Of a stretch of 64,000 nucleotides of DNA, positions 33,761 through 43,346 are shown piece by piece. This stretch comes from Paramyrothecium sp. XJ0827 (Eukaryota > Ascomycota > Sordariomycetes > Hypocreales > Stachybotryaceae), in the NCBI GenBank assembly GCA_020881915.1, contig JAJFPB010000004.1, forward strand, positions 310,001 to 374,000, in the 5' to 3' direction. The stretch's first letter is position 1, and every line of letters starts with the position of its first letter. The notes beneath the pieces are model-generated. The model was not told the DNA's origin and searched no databases. It saw nothing but the letters and a program-made list of their open reading frames with translations. The position numbers and the translations under genes were made by a program.

Positions 33761-35308
33761 ATGGATTCTCTACCTTCCTTTAGACGCTTTGCCGTCGCTT
33801 CTTTGCTCTGCCTTGCACCGGGACTCGCTGCTGCGCAGGAGTCCAAGGCGGCGCTGGTTAACACTTGTCTCCAAGGCGCTGGCGTTCGAAGCCTCATTGA
33901 GGGCGATGCCAACTTTGCTACTGAGAACGTCCAGTTCCAGAAGCGTTTCGGTGCCCCCGACCCTTCGGCCATTGCATTCCCCAGCAACAGGGATCAAGTC
34001 GCCCTGGCTCTTGACTGTGCTCGCAATGCCTCAGTCAAGGTCAGCGCTTTCGGCGCTGGTCACTCTTTCCAGGCCTACGGATTCGGAAACCCCGGCAACC
34101 TGGTAATCAACATGGAGGCTTTCAATGCCGTCACCTACAACGAGGACCAGTTGACCATCACCTTTGAGGGTGGTACTCACGTTGGCCCTGTCATCAAGCA
34201 TCTGTGGGACACTGCTGGCCGCCACACCCCCCACGTTCGCTCCGGTCACGTCGGAACCACCGGCTCCACCGTTGGCGGCGGCTTCGGCTCGACCACCCGC
34301 CACCTGGGAACTCCCCTGGACAACCTAGTCGGTGTTGAGATCATGCTGTACAACGGAACGATTGTTCACGCTGGTCCAGGAAACGATCTCTTCTGGGCTG
34401 CACAGGGTGCTGCTGCTTCCTATGGAATTGTCCTCTCTCTGACCTCCAAGACGTACAAGCCTGACTACGAGAAGGCTATCAACTTCACCCTGACTCTCGG
34501 CTCTTCTACAACCTTCGATGTTGAAGCTGCTGCCGCCGCCGTCATCGCCACCCAGGAGTTTATTGAACTTCCTAACACTGACGAGTTCGCCCTCCGCTGG
34601 GCTCTCACCTCTGCCCCCTTCTCCGCAACTGGATACTTTTACGGCGACCCGGCCACCTTCGATGACGCCCTTGCTCCCTTGCTCACCAAGCTCAAGGCCA
34701 TCAACAATGCTACAGTTGTGCGCAAGACCGAGCTGAGCTGGTGGGACCACGAGGTTGCTGTCAACGGTGCCGGCATGAACCAACCCAACGGCGGAACCCT
34801 TGGAGGCCGTTCCTTCTTTATCCAGTCCTTTGTTACCACCACCGAGAACCCTCTGACTTTGGAGCAAGCCCGCATCTTCTTCACCGAGACCGTTGTCAAG
34901 TTCAACCGTACCGACCTCCGCAACAGCGGTTTCTTCGATCTCTGGGGCGGCGTGTCGCGTGACATCGCCGACGCCAACACTGCCTGGGCCCACGGCAAGA
35001 ACCAGTGGCTCATCCGATTCGACGGTGTTTCTCCCGATATCAACAGCTTCCCTGCCGATGGCACGCAGTACTTGAAGAGCGTAACGAAGCCGTTCGCGGA
35101 TGCTCTTCTCGAGACCGGTGCTCCTCTCCGCGGATTCATCAACTACGGTGACACCGAGCTGACGGAGGCGGAGTGGAGCTCGCGCTTCTACGGAGAAGCC
35201 AACTTCAAGCGTCTCCAGGCAATCAAGAGCCAGCTTGACCCCGAGGATGTGTTCAACAACCACCTCCAGGCTATCCCCCTGCCTCATGTCAAGTGCAGGA
35301 CTGTTTGA
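33761..35308 (+). CDS. Secreted AA7-type FAD oxidase (gluco/chito-oligosaccharide oxidase-like)
   Basis: A secreted FAD-linked carbohydrate oxidase or dehydrogenase of 515 residues with no intron. The signal peptide covers about residues 1-25. The flavin-attaching His is H101 in FGAGHSFQAYG, matching the GGHS-x-x-x-x-G of glucooligosaccharide oxidases. The second covalent anchor, a Cys in the HGTCP-type loop of those enzymes, is not seen: the equivalent region (about 155-175) reads TPHVRSGHVGTTGSTVGGG, without Cys. Only four Cys (17, 36, 86 and one near the end) are present. The BBE end is intact (INYGD, YGEANFKRLQAIKSQLDPED). Codon use is strongly C-biased at third positions, suggesting high expression. 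The galactose oxidase gene ends convergently 808 bp away. Confidence 0.93.
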   Translation: MDSLPSFRRFAVASLLCLAPGLAAAQESKAALVNTCLQGAGVRSLIEGDANFATENVQFQKRFGAPDPSAIAFPSNRDQVALALDCARNASVKVSAFGAGHSFQAYGFGNPGNLVINMEAFNAVTYNEDQLTITFEGGTHVGPVIKHLWDTAGRHTPHVRSGHVGTTGSTVGGGFGSTTRHLGTPLDNLVGVEIMLYNGTIVHAGPGNDLFWAAQGAAASYGIVLSLTSKTYKPDYEKAINFTLTLGSSTTFDVEAAAAAVIATQEFIELPNTDEFALRWALTSAPFSATGYFYGDPATFDDALAPLLTKLKAINNATVVRKTELSWWDHEVAVNGAGMNQPNGGTLGGRSFFIQSFVTTTENPLTLEQARIFFTETVVKFNRTDLRNSGFFDLWGGVSRDIADANTAWAHGKNQWLIRFDGVSPDINSFPADGTQYLKSVTKPFADALLETGAPLRGFINYGDTELTEAEWSSRFYGEANFKRLQAIKSQLDPEDVFNNHLQAIPLPHVKCRTV

Positions 35309-36116
35309 TAGCGATGCATTTAACTGGCTGGGAAATTGAGAATGGTCATTCTATGGTGTATATATTTTGCCAATGGCTTTAAAACTTCGGGTTACTGACT
35401 TTGTATACTGTTCACAAGTGCGATTGGGATGGGAAAACGTATATATGGCTATATAGAAAATCCAACGATGTGAACAATTCTTCGAGCCACTTTGGTGCAA
35501 TTTGATGCTTGAGCCCGTATTTTGCCAGTGATGCCAACTCAACCCGCGGTTATAATACTATCGAAGTGGAAAATTACGCTATACTAAGGATTCGATACAC
35601 TATACTGTTTTATGAGGGTACTGCTGAGTCGGGCTTGTTGGCGCATCACATGCAGTCGGTCAGATTTGACGTTAGAGCACTCACTATTAGTAAGTGCCCG
35701 GTTTATCAACAGCAAACTTCAAAGTCAGGCACCTTTGTGGGGGTTCGCAGGCAACGAAAAAGGGTCATTTGCAAATTGGGGTCAAAGACTTGATTACGCT
35801 CTGAGCGACTATTAATGGAGGCTTCGACGCTCGTCCTAAACATAACCGATGGCATACCATATATTATCGCCTGTGCCGTACTCCCATATGTCCAAAAACC
35901 AATTTCCGCCCTCCCTAGTAGAATTGACTTGCATAGAATGTGAGATGGTTCTGACCTGCACGTGCCTCTGAGTCTGAGATGACAAGCCACAATGCCGCCA
36001 TTTTGCAGCATCTACTTTCATGCAGCCAAAGTAATGAGTGGAGAGAAGAGAAGAGAAGCAGAAACAATCACCCAAAGCTTCACAACCAGCTTGCTGCTGT
36101 GTTGTTAGGCAAACGC
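35309..36116. other. Intergenic between convergent oxidase genes
   Basis: 808 bp holding the 3' flanks of two convergent genes. It is A/T-rich near 35.35-35.6 kb. No gene or RNA is recognised. Confidence 0.5.
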
Positions 36117-38099
36117 TCACTGCAGCACGATACGTAAAGTCTTGGCCACACTCGGAACGCCATCAGCATTTAGAGCGAAGAGCATCCACGGGCCTGTGAT
36201 CAAGACACCGGGATCGCTTGGAAGAACAGCTGTGTAAGTCAATCCTGACGCTGTTGTCCTGAGTACTATGCGGCGCTGGTCGGTGTTGACCGTGTGGGTT
36301 GTCGAGCTGTACCGAATAAGCGAGAAAGTCGCGGCAACATCGGTTGTGATCTGAATCGTTGCGCCGGCCCTGGCGGTCGCGGCGGAAACCGAAAGTATGC
36401 GCGGCCTCACTGCTGCGGTGCCATCAGACTTGAGGAGATAAGGCGGTGTCCATATCTGGGCATCTGGATGGTTCTCTCGACATTGACCGCAGAGTCCTCC
36501 ACCGCTGGAAATGACTCTAGCATCGGGCAAAAGCAATGCGATACTATGATAGTTTCGAGGAACACTGATTGGAGCGACAAAGGACCATGTTCTCGACGCT
36601 GGGTCGAACAGCTCCACGGGCAGAATTGTATCAGAGTCCTTGAAATTTCGGGCAAACGACTGGCCGCCTATGACGACAACCTTTCCATTCGGAAGGATGA
36701 CACTATTGTGGTAGGTTCGAGCGTAGGCCATGTCGGGGATCCGCGTGACTGTGGCTGGCGTATTCTCAGCACCGAGTTCGATGACATGAGCGTTCTTTGT
36801 ACTGGGCTGACCGGCGTACTGGGTTGACCCTCCAGCCGTGAGAATCAGCCCCTTATCGGCATCGTACATGGCAGCAATACCGGACATGGAGTCAGTGTCG
36901 GTACCACGGTTGCCTCCCTCTCTCCAAGATCCTCTCCCAGTAACATTGAACCATGTCATGCGTGTGCTAGGACCGGCATTGAAAATCAGGTTCTTCTTCC
37001 AAGCGAATAACCACGCGTGGTTGTCCGACTTGTAAGGACCAGCCGGATCGCCGGTTTGAATACGAGTGACATTGCAGCCATCGAGCCTCGTCCAAGTGTT
37101 TGCTGCAATATCATAGATCTCGCCGTGCTTGTTGCCTACCTCGCCGCTCCATGATCCTCCGATGGCGAAGATCCTTCCATCAGCCAGAGTTGCGGTGGAC
37201 TGGTAGCCACGCGGTCGCGCCATAAGTGCGAGCGAAGTCCAGGCACCAGTCGCCGGACTATAGACACTGGTCTTGGACTCGTCGTTACCTCCGGTGACGA
37301 TAACGCGACCCTGCTCGTCGATTGAGGTGCCGGGACAGAACATGTCATGTCTTATGTTGGTGACTTGGAAGCTGTCAATGGCTCCCGTGGCAGGGTTGTA
37401 TGTCGAGGTCCAGGTTTTGCCGGTGCCACCTGGGAAATTATCGATCCGATCAGCCGACCAGAGCACCACGATATGGTCAGTGGTGAGGGACGCCGCGGCA
37501 GGGACGATGGGAAGCTGTATAGTTGGGCCCCATCTTCCCTGGGACGGCGGCACTGGGGTGAAGTCTGCCACGGCGACTGCTGGGACTGGAGTATAGACGT
37601 GGATCTCAGCTATGCTGGACCATTGGTTGCCGCCAATTTCGCTCAAGGCTGCAAGGCGTATATACCTGGCGGTGCTCGCGGTGAAGAAGGTATACTTGAT
37701 TGTTCTGTCGCTTAGGTATGTTCCTTCAGCCGCCGTTCGCCAACTCTGGCCATCGTCGCTTATGGAAAGGGTATGCCTGAGGATGACACCGCTTTGACTT
37801 GCGTCTGTACGGGGCTGGTACGAGATACCTGTCACCACGTATCTTTGTTTCATGTCGATGATAATCTGATGTGGTAGCGCAGCCGATGTAGGTGAGTTTA
37901 CGGTGTGCCAGAAAGTGCTTGCATTGTTGTCAATGGCTTTGGCCGCTTCGAAGCCAGGTTGGAAGCTATCAGCAGAGGCCGTCCATCCGGTGCGAGGTAT
38001 AACAACGGCCCATGGATAGGCCTGCTGAGAATACACTACATCGATGAAGAGGAGTAGGCCCAGGAACCCTAGAGACAGGGGAGAAAGGTAGCGTGCCAT
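36117..38099 (-). CDS. gaoA: Galactose oxidase, AA5_2 copper radical oxidase with N-terminal CBM32-like domain
   Basis: A secreted copper radical enzyme that oxidises the C6 hydroxyl of galactose or related primary alcohols to the aldehyde with release of H2O2. The 660-residue intronless protein has a signal peptide (about 1-24), an F5/8-type C (CBM32) sandwich domain (about 30-170), seven kelch blades (about 205-540) and a C-terminal immunoglobulin-like domain. All known active-site residues can be placed: C255 (MFCPGTS) and Y299 (RGYQS) for the thioether crosslink, stacking W317 (GGSWSG), axial radical partner Y517 and copper ligand H518 (RNYHSI), and the second ligand H602 (THTVNTDQRR). 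Spacing tracks the well-studied Fusarium enzyme. Keeping the Trp favours galactose over aliphatic-alcohol specificity, though this needs assay. Confidence 0.96.
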   Translation of the reverse strand: MARYLSPLSLGFLGLLLFIDVVYSQQAYPWAVVIPRTGWTASADSFQPGFEAAKAIDNNASTFWHTVNSPTSAALPHQIIIDMKQRYVVTGISYQPRTDASQSGVILRHTLSISDDGQSWRTAAEGTYLSDRTIKYTFFTASTARYIRLAALSEIGGNQWSSIAEIHVYTPVPAVAVADFTPVPPSQGRWGPTIQLPIVPAAASLTTDHIVVLWSADRIDNFPGGTGKTWTSTYNPATGAIDSFQVTNIRHDMFCPGTSIDEQGRVIVTGGNDESKTSVYSPATGAWTSLALMARPRGYQSTATLADGRIFAIGGSWSGEVGNKHGEIYDIAANTWTRLDGCNVTRIQTGDPAGPYKSDNHAWLFAWKKNLIFNAGPSTRMTWFNVTGRGSWREGGNRGTDTDSMSGIAAMYDADKGLILTAGGSTQYAGQPSTKNAHVIELGAENTPATVTRIPDMAYARTYHNSVILPNGKVVVIGGQSFARNFKDSDTILPVELFDPASRTWSFVAPISVPRNYHSIALLLPDARVISSGGGLCGQCRENHPDAQIWTPPYLLKSDGTAAVRPRILSVSAATARAGATIQITTDVAATFSLIRYSSTTHTVNTDQRRIVLRTTASGLTYTAVLPSDPGVLITGPWMLFALNADGVPSVAKTLRIVLQ

Positions 38100-38173
38100 G
38101 ACGATGGGGCAGCAGAGGCGAGCTGTCTGACTGACTTCGGCTGTGGCCTCTCAATGAGCAGAGAGACACGATG

Positions 38174-38184
38174 CTTTATTTATG
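38174..38184 (-). promoter_or_regulatory. TATA-like element before galactose oxidase gene
   Basis: On the minus strand CATAAATAAAG lies about 75 bp upstream of the ATG at 38099. Sequence match and position only. Confidence 0.35.
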
Positions 38185-40109
38185 CTCGAGAGTCAAGACT
38201 GACTGGCTCTGTCTGATGCATGCCATCATGGAGCGTCAACAGCTGAAATGAGTCTATGTTCCATGCTGCAGTCATCTAGTCGCGTAAACTCGCGAGCAGG
38301 CATACGGGCAAGGCCACATGAACATGTGCATTGCCCCTCATCTTAGGTGCAGCCGTTGTTGTTCAGACCGTTACACCGGCCAAGCGATGGTGCCTCAGCA
38401 TCATAGTTTTGTTGGCGCGTCCTTACAAATGCATGCACTCCTCTTCTTTCAAGCTTATTGTTAACCTGGAAGGATGATTAGGTGCAATTGAGCTAATAGG
38501 ATGCTTTGCCGGAAAGGTCGACCTATCACAGGCTGCGGCTGCAGATGCAAGCCCGGGATCTGGTGCCACCCTGCTATGGAAATCTTCCGTCATTTGGGGT
38601 TACAGTCCTTGGCCGGTTCCAATGAGATACAGAGGCTCTGTACTTGCTGCAAGCCTCACCGCCGCACAGCGTCAAGCCTCACCTGACTACATAACAAAAG
38701 GCCGGGCCTGCGCAACGCTCATTCTGATAGGTTGCTTTGACGCACACTTCTGCACACTGTCAATAGTCTCCTGTACCCTCATGTCTTGCAGCGAATCCAA
38801 TAAACCGATCGCTCGATCGAATTGAAACACATGAGTTTTCGCTAATTCATTGTTAGACGGCTCGGGCCGTTGCCCCATTTGCCTGCAGCAGAGGCCGCGA
38901 CCCAGAACGCGAGAAGAGCAGGTTGTGCGGAAAGGCTCCCACCCTGGGGTTACTCATACACACAACGTTCTCGGAGCTTATAACTAGGTGCTTATGGCGA
39001 CAAGCGAGCTACAGCCACATGTCTCTATGCAGCCAGACGAGTGTCGCATGCAACCAGCCAGCTCAGCCGCAACTAATCCTGGACTGATCGGCACTCTCAA
39101 CCACCATATTCTGATTGCAGGATCTAAGTGAGGAATGGTCTGGAAAAGAGGTGATGGGAAGTGTAGCGGCCCAAAGCATACAGCATACAGCATACAGCAT
39201 CTCTGGTGAATGCTGTTTATCTGAATCCCAGCAACTGACCCCTCAGTGAAATGTTCCACACCGCCTAGTTGGCCATTCATTTTCGAAAAGAGGTTTTAGA
39301 TCATGAAGAGAGGTCGCGAATAATGGCAGGGTTGGCTGCAGGAATGGGATGAAGTCTACGTTATCTAGGCCTGCACGTTGCTTGTAAACAATGATTACTT
39401 GCTTCGATCTAATGTGGGAAACTCACGAAAACCGTACTGCTAGCTATAAAAATTCTGAGCCTGGGACGGCAAGTCCCAGCCATGGCGTTGATTCTGCAGA
39501 CTTTGTTCTTGGCGTCCAACATATTCGACTTCCATTGCAAGGTCTCTTCCCATGGCATCCATGTAGTCCTGATGTTGTTTTAGCCCGAAATCCTGTCTTT
39601 GCAAGTGGGACTGAGTTCTTGGACCAGGCACCGAAGGCTTGGCATTCTTCTTCGTCCCTGTTCCTTGCAGCCCTGTCGAGCTCAACAATGCCGATGAAAG
39701 TAACGCATGGTGCAACCTTGCCACGCTGGATCAACAGGAGAATTCCTCGATTGGACTTGCTGCCATCTCTGCCATTCCTCGCTGTTTACGCTCTCAGATC
39801 GCATTGAATCCATGATGGGTCCTCTAGGTCTTACTAGCCAATCCTCGGATTGGAGCGCTACAAGGGGGTCTAATGAAGCGCGGGGATTCCCTGTCGAATT
39901 AGTGGCTCAGCTTTTCTAACGCAATTGGGAGGGTGCGGCTATTTCATACTGTAGGGATACTGTTGTCTCGTTTTGTCCGACAAGAACGCCATCAGTGAGA
40001 ACGGGGCTTGGTGTAGCCGTTGCCAAGGCTTGGAAAAACGTTCCAACAAAGAAAGCATACGCTGCGTGAATGTCCACTCGTTCATCTACAAGCACCATCC
40101 GCGGCCACT
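38185..40109. other. Intergenic, 1.9 kb
   Basis: No gene is supported. Overlapping frames of 90-138 codons on both strands at 39.39-39.81 kb cannot be separated from chance. The region contains one short tandem repeat at 39.18 kb, listed separately. Confidence 0.45.
39176..39200. repeat. Short tandem repeat, 7-bp unit
   Basis: The unit GCATACA is present about 3.6 times without interruption. No function is implied. Confidence 0.8.
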
Positions 40110-40682
40110 ATGGCAGACCCAGGCCATGTCATCACTCAAGTCATTACCCCGACCGAGTTTGAGCGCTTCCTCCCTGGCCTCCGCACGCTTCTCCAATCGT
40201 GCGTCAACCCAGATCCGACCACGTCCTCCATTGGCTTCCTGGCTCCCCTGTCAGACGCCGACGCCACAGACTACTGGCTGTCGCTCTGGACGAGCTCGCT
40301 TGCTTCCCCGCGACCCAACGCCCCGGCGCTGCTCTTCGTCGTTACCCGCGCAGGCTCCGCGACCCACCAGGTCGTGGGCACCGTGCAGCTTGTGTGCAAC
40401 CCCAAGCAGACGCACTCCCACAAGGCGGAGGTTGTGAAGCTTCTCGTACATCCTGATGCGAGAGGGCGAGGGTTAGCCACAATGTTGATGAAGCATTTGG
40501 AGAAGGTCGCCTTGGAGCTGGGCAGGACGATGCTTGTCCTTGACACGACAAAGAAGACGCCCGCGCGGCAGTTCTACCTTAACTCGGGCTGGACGGAGTG
40601 GGGGATATGCCCCGACTATGCTACGTCCGCGGAGGGGAGTCTGGAGGATTGCAGTTTCTTTTGCAAGTCTCTACATCCATAG
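40110..40682 (+). CDS. GNAT-family N-acetyltransferase
   Basis: A 190-residue intronless acetyltransferase, not closely similar to the one at 7.7 kb. The core strand and motif A read VVKLLVHPDARGRGLATMLM, giving R-G-R-G-L-A for acetyl-CoA phosphate binding. Motif B follows as LVLDTTKKTPARQFYLNSGW, where ARQFY-x-x-x-G-W is the usual end of the fold. The start chosen is ATG 40110 (Met-Ala-Asp); a longer in-frame extension upstream is possible but begins with atypical sequence. The protein resembles bacterial-type and fungal stand-alone GNATs that act on small amines or antibiotics. Substrate unknown. Confidence 0.88.
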   Translation: MADPGHVITQVITPTEFERFLPGLRTLLQSCVNPDPTTSSIGFLAPLSDADATDYWLSLWTSSLASPRPNAPALLFVVTRAGSATHQVVGTVQLVCNPKQTHSHKAEVVKLLVHPDARGRGLATMLMKHLEKVALELGRTMLVLDTTKKTPARQFYLNSGWTEWGICPDYATSAEGSLEDCSFFCKSLHP

Positions 40683-43306
40683 ACTACATTTGAATTGTTT
40701 GCAAGGCTCTGGTGGTAGGATCTCATCACATGATGCTAGGAAGTCGGGCTGCAATTGCATAAATACCCTGCTCATACAAAGCTGCTGACCGCTAACTGGG
40801 AGGCATTGTATCAACTACCACCGAAGAGGTCCCGTCAATTGAGCCGGTTGAGGCTCTTGCATCATTGCCACAATACACTCACTGTCGTGATTAAGAGGTG
40901 ATGGCGAACCCGGTCATCTCAACCACTTGCAGTGATGACGAACAAAGCCACCAAAGCATTTGCCAACATCAATTGCCCAGAACCTACCACTATCGCCGGA
41001 CCAGCCGCTTGTATTAAGATTGGTAAACCGTCTTTGGCAGTTCAAGGTCTGTACTTTGGGCGCTAATTTCATTAGGGGCACACGAACCCATGCATCGTCA
41101 ATTAATGGTCTGTTATGCTGCAAACCCCCGTCCCAGGTACACGCTTGTCCATCCCCCAGCTAGTCAAGGAGACGAGATTTATCAAGTCGCATGCGTGCGT
41201 ACTTCCTCCTGAGTTGAATCCAAGTGCATTGTACACAAGATGACACGATTTTGATCGCTGGGGGCCTCAATTGCATGTTGCTCCACTCATCATTGCCACC
41301 AACAACGTGAAGCCACTTGACTAAATCTCGCCTTATCTTTCATGGATTGAGTCTTGGTGGCTTCAGCCGCTAACACGTTATAAAATACCCTTTGGGATCG
41401 TCGGCCTGCATTGGAAACAGACCATTTCGTGACTGGATTCGTGGTAACCGGTATTGTCACGAAAGGGCCTCCAGCGAACTTCTGTCTCGTGCTCTGTTAC
41501 CCTCGCCAATCCCCAACTGATCTTGGTACTCAGTGGCTCAGGCACACGCGCATTGTGGAGAAAATTCATTGTTTTGAATGCTGCTGCAGGGGCGAGGAAC
41601 TTTTGAGATATTGTCTCCGCTCGCTTGTCCTGCTGTCAAGATTTCTGACTGATCCACCACGATCTGGCCAGCTCAAGGTCGTTGAAGGCTAACCATAATA
41701 AAGATGGGACCATCTGCACTCTAGATCTTCGACAGGCTGGCGACTTATCCTGCCGGACGCCCCGAAATTCTACCTTACTGTGCCAAGTCCGAGGCTCCAG
41801 GGGTGGATATCGAGCAAGGAAACCTAGGCTGGAAATGAAGAAGGATCGCTGGGCACAAGCCAAGAGGCGATGTCCTGGGCAACAACCCCTAACCCATGGC
41901 ACGCATTAACCAGCAATTGACTGAAATCGGAGATGGAAAGAAAGCTTCGCCCTCCTTGCTCATTGGACAAACAGTTCTCTGGGTCCATCGGCGTTGTTAG
42001 TACTGGTCCTGTGCGGCGGCCTAGAGCTGTCATCCGACCATTCGACGACAAAAGGATCGCTAGATCCATCAAGCGGGGAGATTGTGATTGTGATGAACCC
42101 GGCTTCCTGGTATGTATGTGGATTACGGGGCGCTACGGACGGTCCCACACAGTCGAGCCTCGGAACGGATGGCCCTAGACTGCTGTACTTTTCCCTTGCT
42201 GGCAGGCCATCGCGGCGTCTCCATGACGGAGTCAGGCATATAAAGAGTCTAGACCAGGGGCTCAACATGTTAGGGTGGTGAGCGAACCAAGGTTGCGCCG
42301 CTCACTACTCATCGAAACGGAATCAATCGATTCAGGTACCAAGTGCAATGGAGGGAACCCATATTGAGGTCCTCGCATGAGAGGCAGACATTCTTCTACG
42401 ATGAAGAAAAGGAGCTCATTTGCGGCCACGGTCGCCGAGACACCCCGTTTCCCAGAATCATCAAGCGAAGGCCCATCGCGCTTCATCGATCTACGATGTA
42501 TGGAGTACTCAGATAAAATTAGAGAGGGCCCCAGAGGATCCGGGCCTGCCGGGGAAAGCCACAGCCGCACAGGACGCATGAAGATCATGCAATGGAAGAC
42601 CCTGGCAAGGTTGGGGTTTTGCCTGCGAGGTAGTCTGCCCTGGATGGAGTCATTGACCTCGCGTATCAGCATCCAATCGCGTGGGGCCGCCACGCTGACC
42701 CGGTTATCACAAACTAGTGGCTTTCACGTCTGATCGCGGCTCGCCTAGTCCCAGCTGAATGACTCGAACGCACTATATGCGAATCCCGCTAGTCTGCCGG
42801 CCCCTTAAGCCACCCAAGCCACGATGCCTCTTCGCTCCATGGACACGAATCCCGAATCCTGGCTTGCGAGCCGTGGAGTTCCAGCTCCAGCCATCGGCGG
42901 GTCAAGAGCATACACGTGAGGCTAGTGGTTGACGCCAACAGGCTTCAACTCCGTGCGCTCTCTGGTTGACAGCGCAATCTCCTCCCAAGGAACGTGCCTG
43001 ACCCAATCGCCATGTTTCCACCTCTTGTCACCCCAGGGCTATTTGTTTTTTCCCAACAACTAGCTCCCCCGGGGCCTCGAATGAGAGGACGGGATGTAGC
43101 CCCTAGCGTCTTGCGAACCATGGGCGCGCGCTGCCTAGTAAGGATCAAGGTCCGGGAGCTTGGACATGTCGCCTGCATCTGTCACGCTGCAGTCCGGCTC
43201 TCGGATCGCCCGACATGTCGGTAGAGCTGTTGACCTCTGAATAAAACTGCCGTGGCGCGCATGCCGTCGCCCGAGAGACAAGAGACTTAGCCAATTGACA
43301 TACAAA
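40683..43306. other. Intergenic, 2.6 kb gene-poor stretch
   Basis: Many short overlapping frames on both strands, the longest about 140 codons, with none showing a motif, signal peptide or domain pattern. The GC-richer part from 42.0 to 43.3 kb is probably the long upstream region of the ankyrin gene. Confidence 0.45.
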
Positions 43307-43336
43307 ATGGTGGATTGTGCGGTATTATTTGCCTAA
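43307..43336 (+). promoter_or_regulatory. Upstream ORF ahead of the ankyrin gene
   Basis: An ATG in good context (ACAAAATGG) opens a nine-codon frame that ends in TAA 10 nt before the main ATG at 43347, in a different frame. If the transcript includes it, it would restrain translation of the main protein. The transcription start is unknown. Confidence 0.4.
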
Positions 43337-43346
43337 GCCAGCCAGA

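Noticed and set aside
34325..35287. 320-codon frame opposite the AA7-type oxidase
   Set aside because: Antisense shadow of a gene with strong third-position C bias, which removes stops on the other strand.
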